From Lycocorax pyrrhopterus obiensis (lineage: Eukaryota; Chordata; Aves; Passeriformes; Paradisaeidae): a DNA stretch of 64,000 nucleotides. The number at the start of each line of letters is the position of its first letter. The stretch's first letter is position 1. The translations under genes and the position numbers were made by a program. Shown one piece after another: positions 1-14,360 of the stretch. Where the stretch lies: the NCBI GenBank assembly GCA_014706295.1, contig JACSVZ010000011.1, positions 12,740,163 to 12,804,162 of the forward strand, written 5' to 3'. The notes below the pieces were generated by a model. The model was not told the DNA's origin. It saw only the letters and a program-made list of their open reading frames with translations, and did not search any database.

Positions 1-3000
1 ATTTTTTTTTTTTAATGAACTTGCAGCTTCCAGAGCAAATCAGGAGTGACACCATATCAGCACCACAGGTGGCTCTTCCTCTGACAGAGAGGCTCCACGT
101 GGTCACACAGTAAAGCTGCTTAGTGTAAGGCTGCTGGCCCTGGAAAATGCCAGATCTGAAAAGCTGAAGTCCTGGCCTTTCTAATATCGTTTGTGAAATC
201 AGTGCAGTGAGTTAATGAACATAGTTTTCATTGATGGGCACAGCTTCACAGACTAAGTCTTGCTTATTCAGACTGACAGTCTCACAGCTAATTCCTTTGG
301 ACTCTTCCAGGGCCATCGTGAGTGTAAATAATTTAAGTATAGCGCTACCTTTTGAAGTGCTTGTATGAATTCAGAGCCTTTTCGTGTACTGTGGTACATT
401 CTATCAGAGTAATCTTACCTGTGGGATCATCAGAGCTTCCTTTTGCATTAATACCAAAGATTTAGTTAATTGTTACTTTTGATAGCCCAACAGAACTGAA
501 AGAGGAAGAGCTGTCTTTTGTCCCTTGATTTTTGGGTATGATTTGGGTCTGGATTTTTATTTGTTTGGTTTTGCTATTAATCTCTGAACAACTTGCCTAG
601 GTGCTACTAGAAGCATCTGCTGAACAAGCTGTTGCTACCAGCAGTAGAAGCAAAACTCTGCAGGTGTCAGATGCAATGTCAGATTTCTGTGGTCAGTAGT
701 TAATGTGTTTATTACAAAAAAACCTTAGTGATTCTTAGGATGTGTTATTGAAATATCTTTTAAAAGATTTTTAAACTTTATTTTCAAGAGAAACTTCATC
801 TACTTTGGAGCTTAGGTACATTGACAGGCCTAGGACATAGAAGCACAGGGAAATGAAGGCCGAGATAGGAGCAGGTTCATGCAAATCAGTATTGAGTGTA
901 ACTGTGGAGATCTCAGGACGGGAATCTCCAGCAGAGCTGCAATTCAGTGTATTGAATTGTTGGAGTGTGCAGCCAGGGGGTTATTGGCAGTGCACATCTG
1001 CTTGGCTTCTACCTCCAGTTACAGCAATTTCCAGCTCATTGAATGTTGGGTGGTTTAAAAGTAGGGGCTGGGTTGGGCAGCACAGGTAGTGACTGACAGT
1101 AGGGAAATGTTGCCCTACAAGATCATAACTGACATTAATGAATGGCTAAAACAATTGGGAGGTTCAATTGCACGTGGAATATCAAAAGCATTTGTCCCTG
1201 GCCTTTGACTTCTTGAGATCTATATTGGGATCTAAGCAAATGTGTGTCCTCCATAGTTTGTAAGTGTCTAATGTCAAATTGCATCTTACATTGTTTTATA
1301 GCACACTTTGTGAAAAAACCTGAAATGGAGCCCAAGCAATTAGCTTTTGAAGACAGAGGTTATAAATGAGATGCAAAAATGGAGAGTGTTCTGGAGTTTC
1401 AGGTTTTGTTATTTTATTTGGGTTATTCAGGGAAACTGAGGGCGGATTTAGAACAAGAGTTCATAAAGAGCCGAGGATATAGGATTTCAGCACTTGAGAT
1501 TTATCTATTTGTACTTGCTGACTGAAAGCAGCACATTCAAATCAAACCAGCAAACCGCTGTCAGATGTGTTATGGATGAACAGGGAATGAGGTTTTTTTC
1601 AGAGGTTCCACAGGGCAGAAGGAAGAAGGGAATGTCAGTTATAAACTTTGAAAGCAAGTGGCTGAAATACGTTCCAAGAGTATTTTGGAGCAGGAGTGCC
1701 AGTTTAAATATTTATGCAGTGTTTTATTGTACTGATTCAAATATTGAATAGCACCTGACCCTTGAATTTTTGGATCCTTGCCTAACTGGCACCCCCTGAT
1801 ACATATATTTACTTAGAAAACAGCCTTCTGTGGCAGCTGCTTTTCATTGCAGGAAACTAGGAAAGCTGGATTTTGATCCAGTTTTTGTCATGGTTTTTAT
1901 GCTTGACTTTGAGTTCAAGAAATGTCTTCCTATGCATCAGTTTCGACAGCTGAGAATTAAAAGTTGTATTTACCACTGGCTCTTACAAGACTGTGAGATT
2001 CTGTAGTGGAAGCTTATATGGATGATTTCCTTTTTGCTGTTTTCTCAGACCTCTTTATTGTTCACAGTCCTGATCAGTGTTGGACAACATTTAACTGGCC
2101 TCCAACTTCCATCTCTCAGATACCACCAGACCTTGTAAAAAAATAAGGTTGTTTCTTTCCATTAGTAGTTTGTTAGTTTGGCAGTGCTGAGCAGCACAGT
2201 CCTTGGCTGCCCCTGTGGTACAGACTGTCAGCAGAGCTCCTTTCCCCGCATGAAACAAGAAACTGAAGCTGTGCTACAAACACCCATCCACTGGCAGCTC
2301 TGCTGAAACCACCCTTTTGTCATTAAGACAGCTGCAGTGGCTGTCACCAGTCTGGTCTGGAGATCTTCAACTTCTGTGAGCTGAAATTGTGCAAAGGCTG
2401 CTATTAGTTGCTGCTCTGAGGTGGAATTGTGGCCACACAAAAACCCTTTAAGCTGGCAGTTCAGAGTTGGAGGCTAAAACTTTGGTCAATACAGCTACTG
2501 CCTGCAACCCAATATAATCATTTTATGCAGCAGTATTTAGTAGTGTGGTGATTCTCTTGAGATGGATTATTTAGAATGTGCCTCATGTAGAGAGGGTGAG
2601 CTGAAGTAGCAAAACCTAATGGTCAGAGGTCTGGCCTAGGCTATTGCTGGGCATACCCTGCTCCTGAACTTGGATTGTGCACTGGCAAACTTCTCCATGG
2701 TCTGTGAGAACTTGAGTATTCCTGCCCCTTGTCTGCCAGACTTGCAGTGTTGGCTGCTTTTGCAGAGCTCAACCTCAAGATGCAGATATCCTGACTTCAA
2801 AATACCAGCAAAAAATCTTTCCAAATTCCCAGTCATGCTCTGTGCTTGTTTATAGCTGAAACCCCAGGGATGCAAGATGGTTTTAGCAAATAAACGCAAG
2901 GGATCTGTGGAGAGATTTCTGAAACAATCGTGCTCTGTTTCCCTCTGTGTTTTTGTGGACTCGGAGAAAAAAATGGAGAATTCAGTTGGCTTATTTACCC

Positions 3001-6000
3001 AAACTGTTAGGCTGGCTTAGCCATTCTGTGATGAAGTTCCATTTCAGTACTGAGCTTACTAGGCTGTGGAGATAAAAATGATCAATTTGATTGGTTTTGT
3101 CCTCCTGTTTTTACATTCAGGTTTCACAGGGTTGGATCAATGTCTGCCACCATTTCTTCCTGTAACGCATACCCTGAACCTTTCTGCAGACATACACAGC
3201 TGCTCCAGGCATCCAAAAACTATAGGGTTTTTCCACTGTCAAGAAATACAATGGTGCCTCAGCATTACGGCCATGGCTCTGACTGGAAAGCCAGAGTTAA
3301 CTAAATTTAAAGCATTTGTTGTCTTGCAGAGCAATATGGCCTGATGGTCATGCTTTCCAGAGGGTGTCCAAAACTCGTGCTCTGCAGAAGTTGCCTTTGG
3401 CTTCATTTGATCAAACTGATAGGATGGATATGTCGAGGGATTGTGCAAGACTGATGTTGTGCAGGCAATTAAAATCTATGAATTGGATTAAAACCCGAAT
3501 GTTAGTATGCTTTGATGGGATTTTTTTTTTTGTTTTCTTTTGACTGAGATGCTTTTTGGAGATAAAGTTGGAATCAGCTCCTAATTTGCAGTTGCTTGGG
3601 GGTTTGCTGTTTGAGGTTTCTTTGTTTTGCTGCTCTTACCTATTGACCTGCTTGATTAATTTTGTGTCTGAACTTCTGTCCTTTTTCTTCCTGACTCTTC
3701 TGCCCTGTCAGAACACAGTTGAAAAACAAAAATCTGTACAGTTCAGAGGACCAATTAGGTCTAGACTTTAAGATAAATGCTTAATGACTGTGAAATAGTA
3801 TGTGCTTCATTTCTTGCTTCAAGACTTTTATTTTTTTATTAGGAGCTGAGCTTGACAAAGAAGGATGAGGCCAGTGGCAGTTATAAAGGGTGCATTGTAT
3901 TTTTACTGCAATACTGAAGTATTGATTGTTGACTTATTGATAGGCTTAATGCACAACCATTTCCTTAGTTAGTGTTTGAATGCCCATTAAAATGTGGCTT
4001 GGTGCCAGAATATCGAAATTCTACATTTATAATATAATTTGTCTATCTGAAAGTACTAATGTGGTTTGGATTTTAAAAAAAGATAAATAGGCAAGTTTCA
4101 AGTTTCCTTGTTTTGTATTTGTTAACCTTCACATGCTGAATTGAACCTCTGAAGCAGGAGACACTGAAATATTAAATACTTCACTGTGGCTAGAAGTACT
4201 GAAAATAAAGGGAGACCAGAAAGCTTTCTGCTCTTCCAAATGTGAGGGGAAACACTTGACAAAAGGTGAGGAGCCAAGAGTTTGCCCTCTGGCTACTGTC
4301 CTGAGTGTTATTTAATCTCTCTTGCTTAGACTTGTAGCCAGGACTTGACTAGCAGTCCCTTTCCTGTCATTTCAGCTTCCCATTAAATAATAAAGTTTTG
4401 TAAGGTAGGGTTTTTGCCTGTTAAAGAGTCAACCATTTTAAAAGAAATTATTATGATACTTTTGGAGGAAAAAAAAAAGTTTTTCTCTCACTGGGAAGTA
4501 GTGGAAATTGCTCCACTCTGAGCAAATACCAGTGTGCATGGTACAATTACCAAGATGAAGCTTGTGCTAGTATTTGTGTTAAAACTGACTTTTTTTCTGC
4601 CATGGACTATCTTGGGCTTAGTGTTTGTTTCCCCAGTGATCTGACTTCCATTCCCCTCTTTCAATAGTCTGCCAGATCTGATAGTTCTGTGCAGAGGTGG
4701 CCATCACCATTGTTCACCATCTTTCCAAAACGTACAAAGATGATTGAAAAAAACTTCCAGAAAAAAACTGTTTTTTACTTTTTTTTTCCCCTATGGAGTT
4801 CATATCTATTCAATTAGTGTGGCTGGTCTGTGAAATGTTATGATGATGTCAAAATGTTGAGTTTGGGTGACAGATGATCAAGCAGTTTGGAAATTAGTCT
4901 CTTCTCTTTCATACCAAGTGGGAAAGAAAGAACATTACAAGCTACTTCAGATTTTCAGCTCATCTTTGTGTGGAGTACAATACAATGTCTAAGCATTTGT
5001 ACTCACTTTCCATGGACTCTTATATGGCATGGTCCCAGCTTACCTGACTTATTCAGAGTTTAGCTTTAAAAGATAGAAAAGAAAGGACATTACCATATAG
5101 CAATTTAATTAACACTATGGCAACAACTATTTATAGACTTTAAATAATTGCAATGCCAATTTAAGTTGCTCTGTTCCACTTTTTTAGATGCTAGCAACAG
5201 GAGGCAATGGTGAACTCCCTCTCTACAGGAGGGTGAATTAATAGGTGCCCCAGACGGCCTGGAAGGGGCAGGATTTGATTGCATTCCTTGAATGCCGAAT
5301 ACCTAAGTCTCCCAAATTAGATAGCAAAGAAAATCTCTTGAAAGATTTGACTTGCAAGAAAAGCCCTTGCTGATAATAGAGGACCCTAGGGAAAATGGAT
5401 TTTGGATGGTATTAAACTTCGGCAGCTGGAGGATCTTGTTTGGAACAAATATTAATACTAGTTTCTTTAAAAAGGAAATCAAGTCTTCTATGTCTTTGCC
5501 TCCACCAGGTCCTTACTTCCAATAAATACGCACAGGAGTTAATGTTATTTGCAGGATCCTAGTTCAGTAATAGTACATGAATAATGTGCTATCATAATTG
5601 AGTAGCAACAAATATTTTTATATAAAAGTATGCATTGATGTGTGTAATGACTGTGCTACTGAAACTGCAGGTCCACAAGGATGTGTTTGCTTAATAGTAG
5701 GTGAAGAGTGGTTTGACACAACCCCCCCTTTAAATACATCTGCAACCTGTTATAGTGCCCAGTAATAGTGAGAAGGATAATGCTTCACTGGATGTCTGTG
5801 TTTTACAGCATGGTGCGGTAGTAGAGCTGTGATTCCCTGTAAAGATAGATGAGAGACACCCAAGCTGTGCTTGATGACCAAAGTTAAAGCAGCTGCATTA
5901 CTGAATGTACCTCCTGAGTGGTAAACATTGTGTGTTTACTGCTTTTCATTACTGAAATGTGTGTTTTGGAATCCTGTCTGCCCTCTTTGGATGTCCTCTG

Positions 6001-9000
6001 GAAGGATGTTCTGCAGCAAGGCTTCTCACAATGTACATCTGAGTCTGCAATGCTGCAAGATCTCGAGGGATAACTGGAGCCTCTTCTGATCTGTGTTGGG
6101 GGAAAGGATAAATGACATTTGGTGGTCTGTTTTTCATGAATATATAAGTTGTATGACATTAGTGAATCAGCAAAGTAATTTCACAGGGAAATTCTCTGAC
6201 AAAATGATACCGGAAACCTGCAGTGTGATCTTAATGTTTGTTTATAGATGCTAAGTGGGTGTTGTTCAGTGCAGTATCTGATAATACGTATCCAGCAACA
6301 AACATGTGAGCACACTATGGTAGAGTATCATAACCAGAAGGAACTTAGCCACTTTAGGCAAATGGAGCAGTGCATCTGTCTCACTTCTGCATTGACTGGG
6401 GACAGGCACTTGGTGTCTGGGTACCCACCTAAGCCCTGGCTCTTCCTCTGGGGCTGGACAGAAAGTAAATTCTGCGTTGCTTTCTGCATGGATCTTGCAG
6501 TATGGGCTCCTGTGTAGCAGGAGCTCAAGGAGGATTAACAACACATTTTTGTTTACACCACTACTAATCAGTCTTCAGATGCTTTAGTCTTGGCCACTAC
6601 TAATCTAGTTCATGTTTGAACTAGTGACCTCTATTTGAAAGTCACTTTGTCCTTTTAATAGTTTTCTGAGTCAGCCTCTGTCCCTTCCTGAGAGTCTCTT
6701 TATCTGCACACTTGAAAAGATTGTTCTTTTTTTGTGAAAGGCTAATCCCCATTTTGTATGGCTATGCACATTGCATTAAGTGAAAGCTCTGTGTATTCCC
6801 CTCACTTGCCTGAAATGAGTCCTTGCTTTTCTTCTAATCTAACAGCTGGTGACTCAGTTTCAGTGGGCTTCTGTTACCTTCGATTTTGAAGGTTTGGCTG
6901 GACAAATGAGGAGAAGGTGGTGGTGAGAGTCTCATCCCCTGTAGCCCCTTGTTTCCCAATCTCTACCAAGTTTATGTTCTTGAGTTTGACCTTTCTCTAG
7001 GCATCTGCTTTAACTAGAAGCATCTGCTAGCTGACCTTAAGACATGTAGCATTGCTAATCCTTCATTGTTGTACTTGGACACGAGAGAACCACGCAGACT
7101 CAGCCTAGTTCAGGACAGAAAAGAAGCCAGGAAAAGCCCCCAGCTGTTTATTTTACTTCATATATATATATGTTCTTAGGAATGACCGTGGATTGGAGGA
7201 TGAGGTTACCACCTCTCCAACCACACCGGTCAGACGAAAAGTCCATCAAACTTCTCTGCTTCAGGAGAAGGAATGAAAACAAAAAGGAACAGCTAGCTAA
7301 ACGTAACTATGTTTACAGAAAGTGCGTGAGAAACTTTATCACAGAAATGAAAACATCAGAAGACTGCAAATCTCAGGGCGACACTTCATCATCTTGATTG
7401 AGTCTAAGATTTGATCCCTCTCAGTTCTTTTCCTTCTAGCTCTTCCCATTCTCCAGCTCAGTGTCTCACAATGTCTTTGCGAAGAATTACTGGGTGATAA
7501 CTCAGAAGAAATAGTGACATAAGTACTTTTCAACATCAGAAGGATAGAGATATATAGATGGATAATCATTTGGAAAGGTGAAAGGCACGTGAGTATAAAA
7601 GAAATAATTACTGACTTCAGTCTTCTAGTTTTGATATCCAGGTGAAACCTCTGTAGCTTTAAGCTGTGTGTTTTGTGAGGGATTTAAGGGCAGGATAAGC
7701 TGTTCATACCTTTGTTGTCCTTTTTAGTCAAATTCAACAGATGGATGCTTTTATTTCCTCTGCTGGAGGTTGTATCCTCAGTATTATCCAATGTAAGATG
7801 ACAAGGCAAGGAGATTCAGGCAGAGAAATGAAGTGATAAAACTCCAAATGACTTAATTTGGTCCACAAAGGACAGATTTTTGTTTGTCTTTTAATCATGG
7901 CAATCCTGGATGGAAATGCTGCTGGGAGGAGACCTGGTGCTTTTAATATGTATAGCTGCTTAATCATTCTGCTGATGACTATGATATAAAACCATTAACC
8001 AAGCAGACATGGCTATGCTCTGTGTGAGCCAGGGCTGGAGGAATCTCTCTTCCCAGTTGCTGGGTGTTCCGTGATCTGCTTGAACACTGTGTTTCCACTC
8101 CTCCAGGAAATGGAGAAGAGAACAAACAACATTGACAGATGTTAGTCATGTCACTTAATGCAGGACTGGAAGGCACTTGGATATTAATGTAATGAGCACA
8201 GTATAAAGACCTGAATAGAGTAGACCTGACTTCTAATTAAGCCCGCTGAGATGCCAATACTGATTTCAGTTGTACTTTCACTATGAGAAATACAAGGATG
8301 GTTTGACAAAGCAGCCATGCACTGCTGTTGTTCACTTTAACCAGTGTGCTTGGGGGTGTTCATTTCTCATGCTGGCCAGCAGTTCTAGTGCTGCTTTCTT
8401 CAGAGCAGGCAGTTGTAATTAAAGGAAAAGTACCAATTTAGCTTCTAATCTAAGAAAAACCTAAAATGCTGTCTTCATCCTGGTTTTCACTGCTAATTTC
8501 AGAACAGCATGGCATCCCATCCCAAGAAAACATCCTTGTGCATTTTGGGATTCAGCAGGTCTTTTTAGGTCCATCACTAGTGTTTGTTGCCTCTTGGCAC
8601 CTTGTGGTTTCGTATGAGGAGCTGTCTAGATTCCTTTGGCAGAGAATTGAGCAAGTTGTTCTTCCTGAATGTTGGGATGCTGCTAGAGGCCCATATCTTA
8701 CATCCAACTTGCACGGTGGGCCCATGCCTTTCAAAGGGAGGCTGGGGACACCCTTTTCGGCAGCACTCATCGTCATAACAGATGAATGCATCTATCTTCA
8801 TCTGTCCACTGTTGGTGAGCAAGCTGAGAGCCACAGCTTCTTCTATGTGCCCAGTCAGGCCCTGGGCTGGAAAGAGCTTGTGCTACATGATGTAACATGG
8901 CCAAGGATGGTTCTGAATCTGCAGGCAAGTTTCTGTGACTGCATGGATTGAATTGCTGTGGAAATTTTAAAATACGGACTTGGTTCTGCATATGTGACTC

Positions 9001-9819
9001 TTCTGTTAGTGTTGCAAGTCCGTGTGTAATTGCTGTAATGCAGGTGGCAAGGCAGAGCTTTCTTCTCTCAGACAACTCACAGCTGATGATATAACCCTGA
9101 AGAAACAAAGGTAAAAGCACAGAATTGTTTCTGCTTTCATGCATGTGGATGTGCGTGCATTTCTGTGTAGCGCCTTTTGGGCTTTACGTGATGGAGAATT
9201 TGGAGACATTTTATGAGAAGCAGGAGCATTGATAATTGCGTTCTGGTTAATCATCATAGAAGGCTCACGTTTGCTCCTAGCTGACGCTTTGCGGCTTCCA
9301 CAGTTAATAATTCATTGCTGGACTGTGTCAAAGCATGCTCTTCAGTCAGGTTCCTTCGTGGATTGCCGGCATCAGTGGGAGCCAGAAGAGATGAAAGATG
9401 GGCTTAGTGTTTGACAGCCATTAACTTGGTGTGGGCCTCTAAGCAGTGTTAGGTCAACTTCCTCATCCTGTGCTTCCCTGTGTTTGGGAATGTGAGGGAC
9501 ACGGGAATTCAGCTTCTTGTGAAGCTGTGTTAGAATTTCAGTAGCCAGACAGAAGAATGCTGAAATAAGGTGTGAATATCAGTGGCCATATGGTTCTGGT
9601 TTAATAGGCTGTGGGTCGAGAGGATTTGCTTGCCACGATGCTGAGGTGACAGTTTTATGAAAGAGCTGTTTCACTACGAGGTTGAGTTGCTTTCCAGTGC
9701 CAAACCTCCCAGGGAGAGCGTGCTTTTACCACTGAGAGTTGAATTTGGTCATGTCGGTGCTTACAGTCATCTGCAAGAGGGATTGACATGCAGGGTTTGT
9801 ACATAAAAAAGGGGTTAGC

Positions 9820-10345
9820 AATCTGAATTAAAAATTAACACATTCTCCTCATAATTACAGACTTACAGCAGGCTAATGCTGTACAAAAGAGGGCTTTCCA
9901 GACAGAGTTTAATGGCCCCGAAGCAGAGCCATCACTTCTCTCCCCCCTCCTTTTAAATTAGCATTGGCATGTTTAAAACACTCCTCAAATTCTGCTGCTA
10001 AATTACTGTTTGGCTTTCAGTTGTGGTTTTTGGTGGTTTGGGTTTTTTTAAAGGTGATTATTCTTTTCAATGCTAAAGATGGAAAGTGGTTTGCATATTC
10101 ATGGCACATTATAATTTTGAAAATAATCTCCTAGTGGATATTTAACAATGGCTTTGGGTAAATGGACACTTGTTGCGCTTTGTTTAAACGATTACATCTC
10201 AATTATCGCTTGATGGTGAGAGCATGGGTAATACCCTCGGTTCTTTGTCAAACAGGCTCTAATTAAAACTGGTTCCTGCACTTGCCTCTTGGATAAATAT
10301 GGACGTGAGGTAGTTCAGTGACACTCTGTCAAATTGCCGAATTGA
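9820..10345. promoter_or_regulatory. Candidate conserved non-coding/enhancer block A in intron 3
   Basis: AT-rich block dense in homeodomain cores (TAATTA, ATTAA, AATTA), an octamer-like TTTGCATATTCATG at about 10,091, GTTTAAAC at about 10,183 and CAATTATCG at about 10,200. It is repeat-free and has no sustained open frame. This is the texture of deeply conserved developmental enhancers. Conservation itself could not be tested. Confidence 0.35.
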
Positions 10346-11299
10346 GTGCAAGTTCCCCATTCATCCTGACAAATGATACCACTAATTGGGGTGTGGATGG
10401 CAGTAACAGCATTACCAGTGTTGGTGCTAATCCCCTCTGCTTGGCTGGGCTCCCCCCACCTCTCCCCTGCTTGGGACCGGGACTCTTTTAATTTTGCAGG
10501 ATTTGTGTTTCACTTCTCCCTGTATCTGCCTGATCACACAAAGCACTGGTCCTCAGTCGGTTCTCTCAGGAGTGTTTCCTGCTCTCTGCTTTTACATCCT
10601 GCCTCTTGTTTGGTACAAATTTAGTTCCAAAGCTGTGTTGTAACTCAGGTCTCCTTTGAGCTCTGTAACAAGCCAGCAACTCCCAGTGTGAGTGCGTTGG
10701 TGGTTTTTCCCCTGCAGGAGGATGGCTTTCTGTGATGATGATACTAGATGTTACTAGAGCTGGTCACTTCCCAGTTCTAGTTTTTGTTTTGACTCTGGAG
10801 GGCTCATTTGTCTTAGTCCATGAAAGTTAGTCCATCGCAACAAAGCCCGAATTCCCTGCTAGACAGGCCAGTAGAGTCATAATACACTCAACCTGACTTT
10901 TTGCTCTGCTCTGCTTGTGTGTAACTGTATTGATGTTAAAATGTTAGCCTTGGTTTTCTTCCTCTTCTCTTCACCACAACCTGCTTGGATTGGACTCCTG
11001 AGCTCTCTTGCTGTTCTTTCTGCATCCCTCTGAAGGGGTAGGATGAGTGTGTGGAGCTGAAGGCAGAGGAAGAGACCTCGCCTGTCATTAGTGCTGGATA
11101 ATCACCCTGCCAGCCTTGCAGAGAGGACGAGCTAATGCTTTAAGGCTTTCTCTGGAGCCAGTATGACAGTGCAGTATTTGCTTCTGTTGCTACAGTGCTG
11201 GATTAAGCAGAGAAGAAATTTTGGGAAGGAGCTACCTATCACTGTTATAACTCATTGCCAGTAATGTCTCTCAATTTTGCTGGCTAATGCTCACCGGCA

Positions 11300-11473
11300 A
11301 TGGCAGACATTGAAACTGTAGAACTTCGAAAAAGAGCTAATACAGGAGCAGATCCAGGGATGCCATTCCTAGTCTCCCCCTTATTCCTGCCCAGTGCAAG
11401 ACTGAAAGAAAAGGAGACAATGATTGCAGACTACCATGTTTTATCGTTTGTTAGTGAGTTTTTTTCAAGGTAA
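11300..11473 (+). other. Small open frame ending at a consensus splice donor (doubtful cryptic exon)
   Basis: An ATG at 11,300 opens 57 codons (MADIETVELRKRANTGADPG...), and the frame's stop TAA overlaps a consensus donor CAAG|GTAAGG at 11,470. It is not part of NUP93 as known and matches no family I recognise. Length alone is well within chance. Confidence 0.12.
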
Positions 11474-13790
11474 GGGTGATTGCATCTTTTGATTTTTGTA
11501 GTCATGATGAAGGAATCTCCTTCACTCCAGACATGAAGCTTTACCTGACAAGGCAAGAGGTCATTGTGGACACCCAGAGATGGAGTGAGGGAATGATCCT
11601 GACCCAGAGGAGGATGTTCTTACTCCAGCGGCTTCTGCATTCTCTTTGCATTGTCATTCTATCAGTGATACGATGCTTTCTACTCAGAAGGAAGACTTTT
11701 ACGGTTTTCCTTAGCTGTGGCCCAGCAGCCCTGAACAGTAGTTTTCTCTCCTCTCCTCCCACAGTCACATCAGAGTGCAGAAGTGATTGATGCGTGAGCT
11801 GACTGAACGCTCCACTAAATTGATTGCCAGTGAAACAGATAGCAGTTCCGACATCTTAGCTGGGTTAGCACTCACAGTTGTTTACACCAACAGCCATTTG
11901 GGGTGGGTAGTTTCTGTTCATATCCCTCAAAGCTGTTGCTTTAAGAAATCCATAGGTAAGGGGAGACAGTGCTGTGCTGAGCTACACCGGGAAGGCTTTC
12001 CTTGGCAATGTAGTATGTGAAATAATGTACAGATATATAACTGTGCTGATTGTAATGCACAGATCTGCAGTTGCAAGTAGCTTCTGCAGTAGCTTTACAT
12101 GGCCAGAAAAATAACGGAGAATGTCTGTTGATAAAAGCAGCACATTAAAGTTGTGGCTAGCAGCTCCAGATGGATGATTGTGCTCCTGAAACCCCTGGGA
12201 GGCTGCAGTCTGTCCTAAAGAGTCGACTGCCTCTCCAGGTACATTTACCTGTTTAAAGGTTTGGCTAGAAAGCAAAAGCTCTGTGTATCCTCTGTGCTTC
12301 TGTCTCTGCACCACTAGTGGGTTCTACAAACTAGGGGTAAGTAGGGGGAGAAGCCATCCAAAACCAGAGCAGTGTGTGTGAGGTGAGTGGCAAGTTACTG
12401 AGGCAAGCACAGCAGCAGGGACAGTGCCAGACATGGATGCTCAGAAATGCAGGAGGAATGCCAGAGTTAAATTATCCTGCAAATGTATTAACCTTCCTCT
12501 CCCAAAAGGGACTTTGCCTGCACTGTGGGGTGTAGCTGGTTGTGATCAATAATTTTCCCTGCAATGCAACTGACTGCAGTTTTCCACTAAGAATGTTGGA
12601 TTTGGACCTGTCTTCTCCACTCATTAAATGCCTGGTAGGAGGATTCAGATATTTGGTGTTCGTTTGGTCACAAGCAGGGAGGGATTGCTCCTTGCAGTCA
12701 TTTGAGGAAAATCACCTTTAGGATAAAGTTTGCTAGTTTCAAAGCCAAAACACACTGTAAGAGATCACTCTGCCACCTGTGAAACTCTGAATTGTGCAAG
12801 GTGCAGTGATGCCTTTGGGGTAGGTGAGCCTGAGCCACAGAGCACCTTCTGCAGACATAACCCTGTTAACGTGAATTGCTCCCAAACCAGAGTACAATGT
12901 TAATTCAGAGACTCCTGTTTTTTCCATATAAAATGTCCTGCATCATTTTTTCTGAAATTTTGTGTCCAACATACACATTGCAGTGTTGTTTTGATTTAAA
13001 CAGAGGTGGAAATAATGAATTGGTGGTGTTGGTGATGATTCTGCAGATACATCAGTGTTCATGCACAATAAAACATTCTCCTGGTAGCTTTTTGTTCTTC
13101 ATTAAATGTAGACATCCCAAGTCTGGATTTTTTTGCCTCTGTGTGTTTGCGTATCTAAGATGTGCATTTGTGAGCAGAATTACTGAACTGTGAAATGAAG
13201 TAGTGTGGCAGTAGGGCTGTTGTTCTGGAATTTTAAAAGAATGAGCTTTGAATTTGGAAGTGTCAAAGTGAATTTGGGAGCTGGGTTGGCACCGTGGGTT
13301 AAATGTGCACTTGGGACCTGTGACAGTAACTTCCCAATAATGTTACACACACATTCTGTGAAATGCTTCTTCATGGTTGTACATTTGGCATATTAGCAAA
13401 TGCATTCTTTATTCCTTTGGTGCTTCTAATTTTTTTCTTGAAGATGGGGGTGGTCTGTTTCTCGATTTTTCCGTGGCTTTCTGCACTGTAATGATGGCAC
13501 CATCACCTGACTGCTGGAATACACTGGCCTGACTTTAATCATCGGGTGACTGGCTCTTAGCATGGTTTCATCTCTGCCGTTTTACATCTCCTCTTGTAAT
13601 TGCATGATTGCTTGCAGCATTGTTTTTCTATTGGTGACAGTGAAAGGCGAGTATTTATGTAACCTTATACTTTTCCGTTTGATGTTTAAAGTGTAGGTGA
13701 AGAAGTGGTACTTTGCAAATAAAATTCTCTTTATTTAATTGTAAGCAGCATATTTTCACCCCTCACGTGCAATCACTTGTAAGACAAGGT

Positions 13791-13807
13791 TATATATACA
13801 CACACAC
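13791..13807. repeat. Short (TA)n(CA)n microsatellite
   Basis: A TA run passes directly into a CA run (TATATATACACACACAC) in intron 3. A similar short AT run lies at 7,160-7,171. Confidence 0.9.
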
Positions 13808-13939
13808 TCTTAAGTATCATATGGAGGAAGAAGTAGGTTGAGCCTGTATGAATAACAAGGCTGCATTTCTGTAGTGCTGACAGTTTCATTGATGTATATA
13901 TGCTTACAATTAAATAACCTGTGTAAAGCTACAAAAAAG

Positions 13940-14360
13940 AGCGATGTTTAATGTAAATAGTATCTCCGTCTTTTAACTGCTAAATAACCAAACACAGCAA
14001 AACAATAGAGAATCAAAGCTCCCCTTTAAAGAGCATCGACACCAATTAATATGCAGTAAAATTATCTGCCTGTACAAGTTGTACCAACAGCTCTGCGGGT
14101 CTAAAATGGCAGAAGCTTTCTGTTGCTGTATAAAAATCAAACTACCATTTATTTCAGCCTCATGGTATGTGCAAATTCATGCAGCTCAGTTAAGGGAATA
14201 GCTTCACAACTGGTGTTACAATCTGTGGCTAGAGTGCTGCATCACAATGCAGCAAATGCATTTTCCACATTAACCAAACATGACAGCTGAAACGATTATT
14301 AACTATGCAATATGTCGGAAGTCATCAAAAATTCACATCAGAGTAATTGCAGTGGCTCGG
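13940..14360. promoter_or_regulatory. Candidate conserved non-coding block B in intron 3
   Basis: Repeat-free AT-rich block with ACCAATTAATATGCA (about 14,041), ATGCAAAT-like and TGCAAATTCATGCA (about 14,169), AACGATTATTAACTATGCAA (about 14,290) and GAGTAATTGC (about 14,340). POU and homeodomain core sites cluster closely. No protein-coding pattern was seen. Confidence 0.33.

Noticed and set aside
7590..7642. Possible NUP93 exon 3 end (...GATATCCAG|gtgaaa)
   Set aside because: The letters D-I-Q and a donor are present, but the upstream codons read LQSSSF after an in-frame stop and do not match the conserved NUP93 segment.
8466..8951. 161-codon open frame on + in intron 3
   Set aside because: About one frame of this length is expected by chance in 64 kb at this base composition. 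There are no recognisable domains, no splice context and overlapping frames on the complement.
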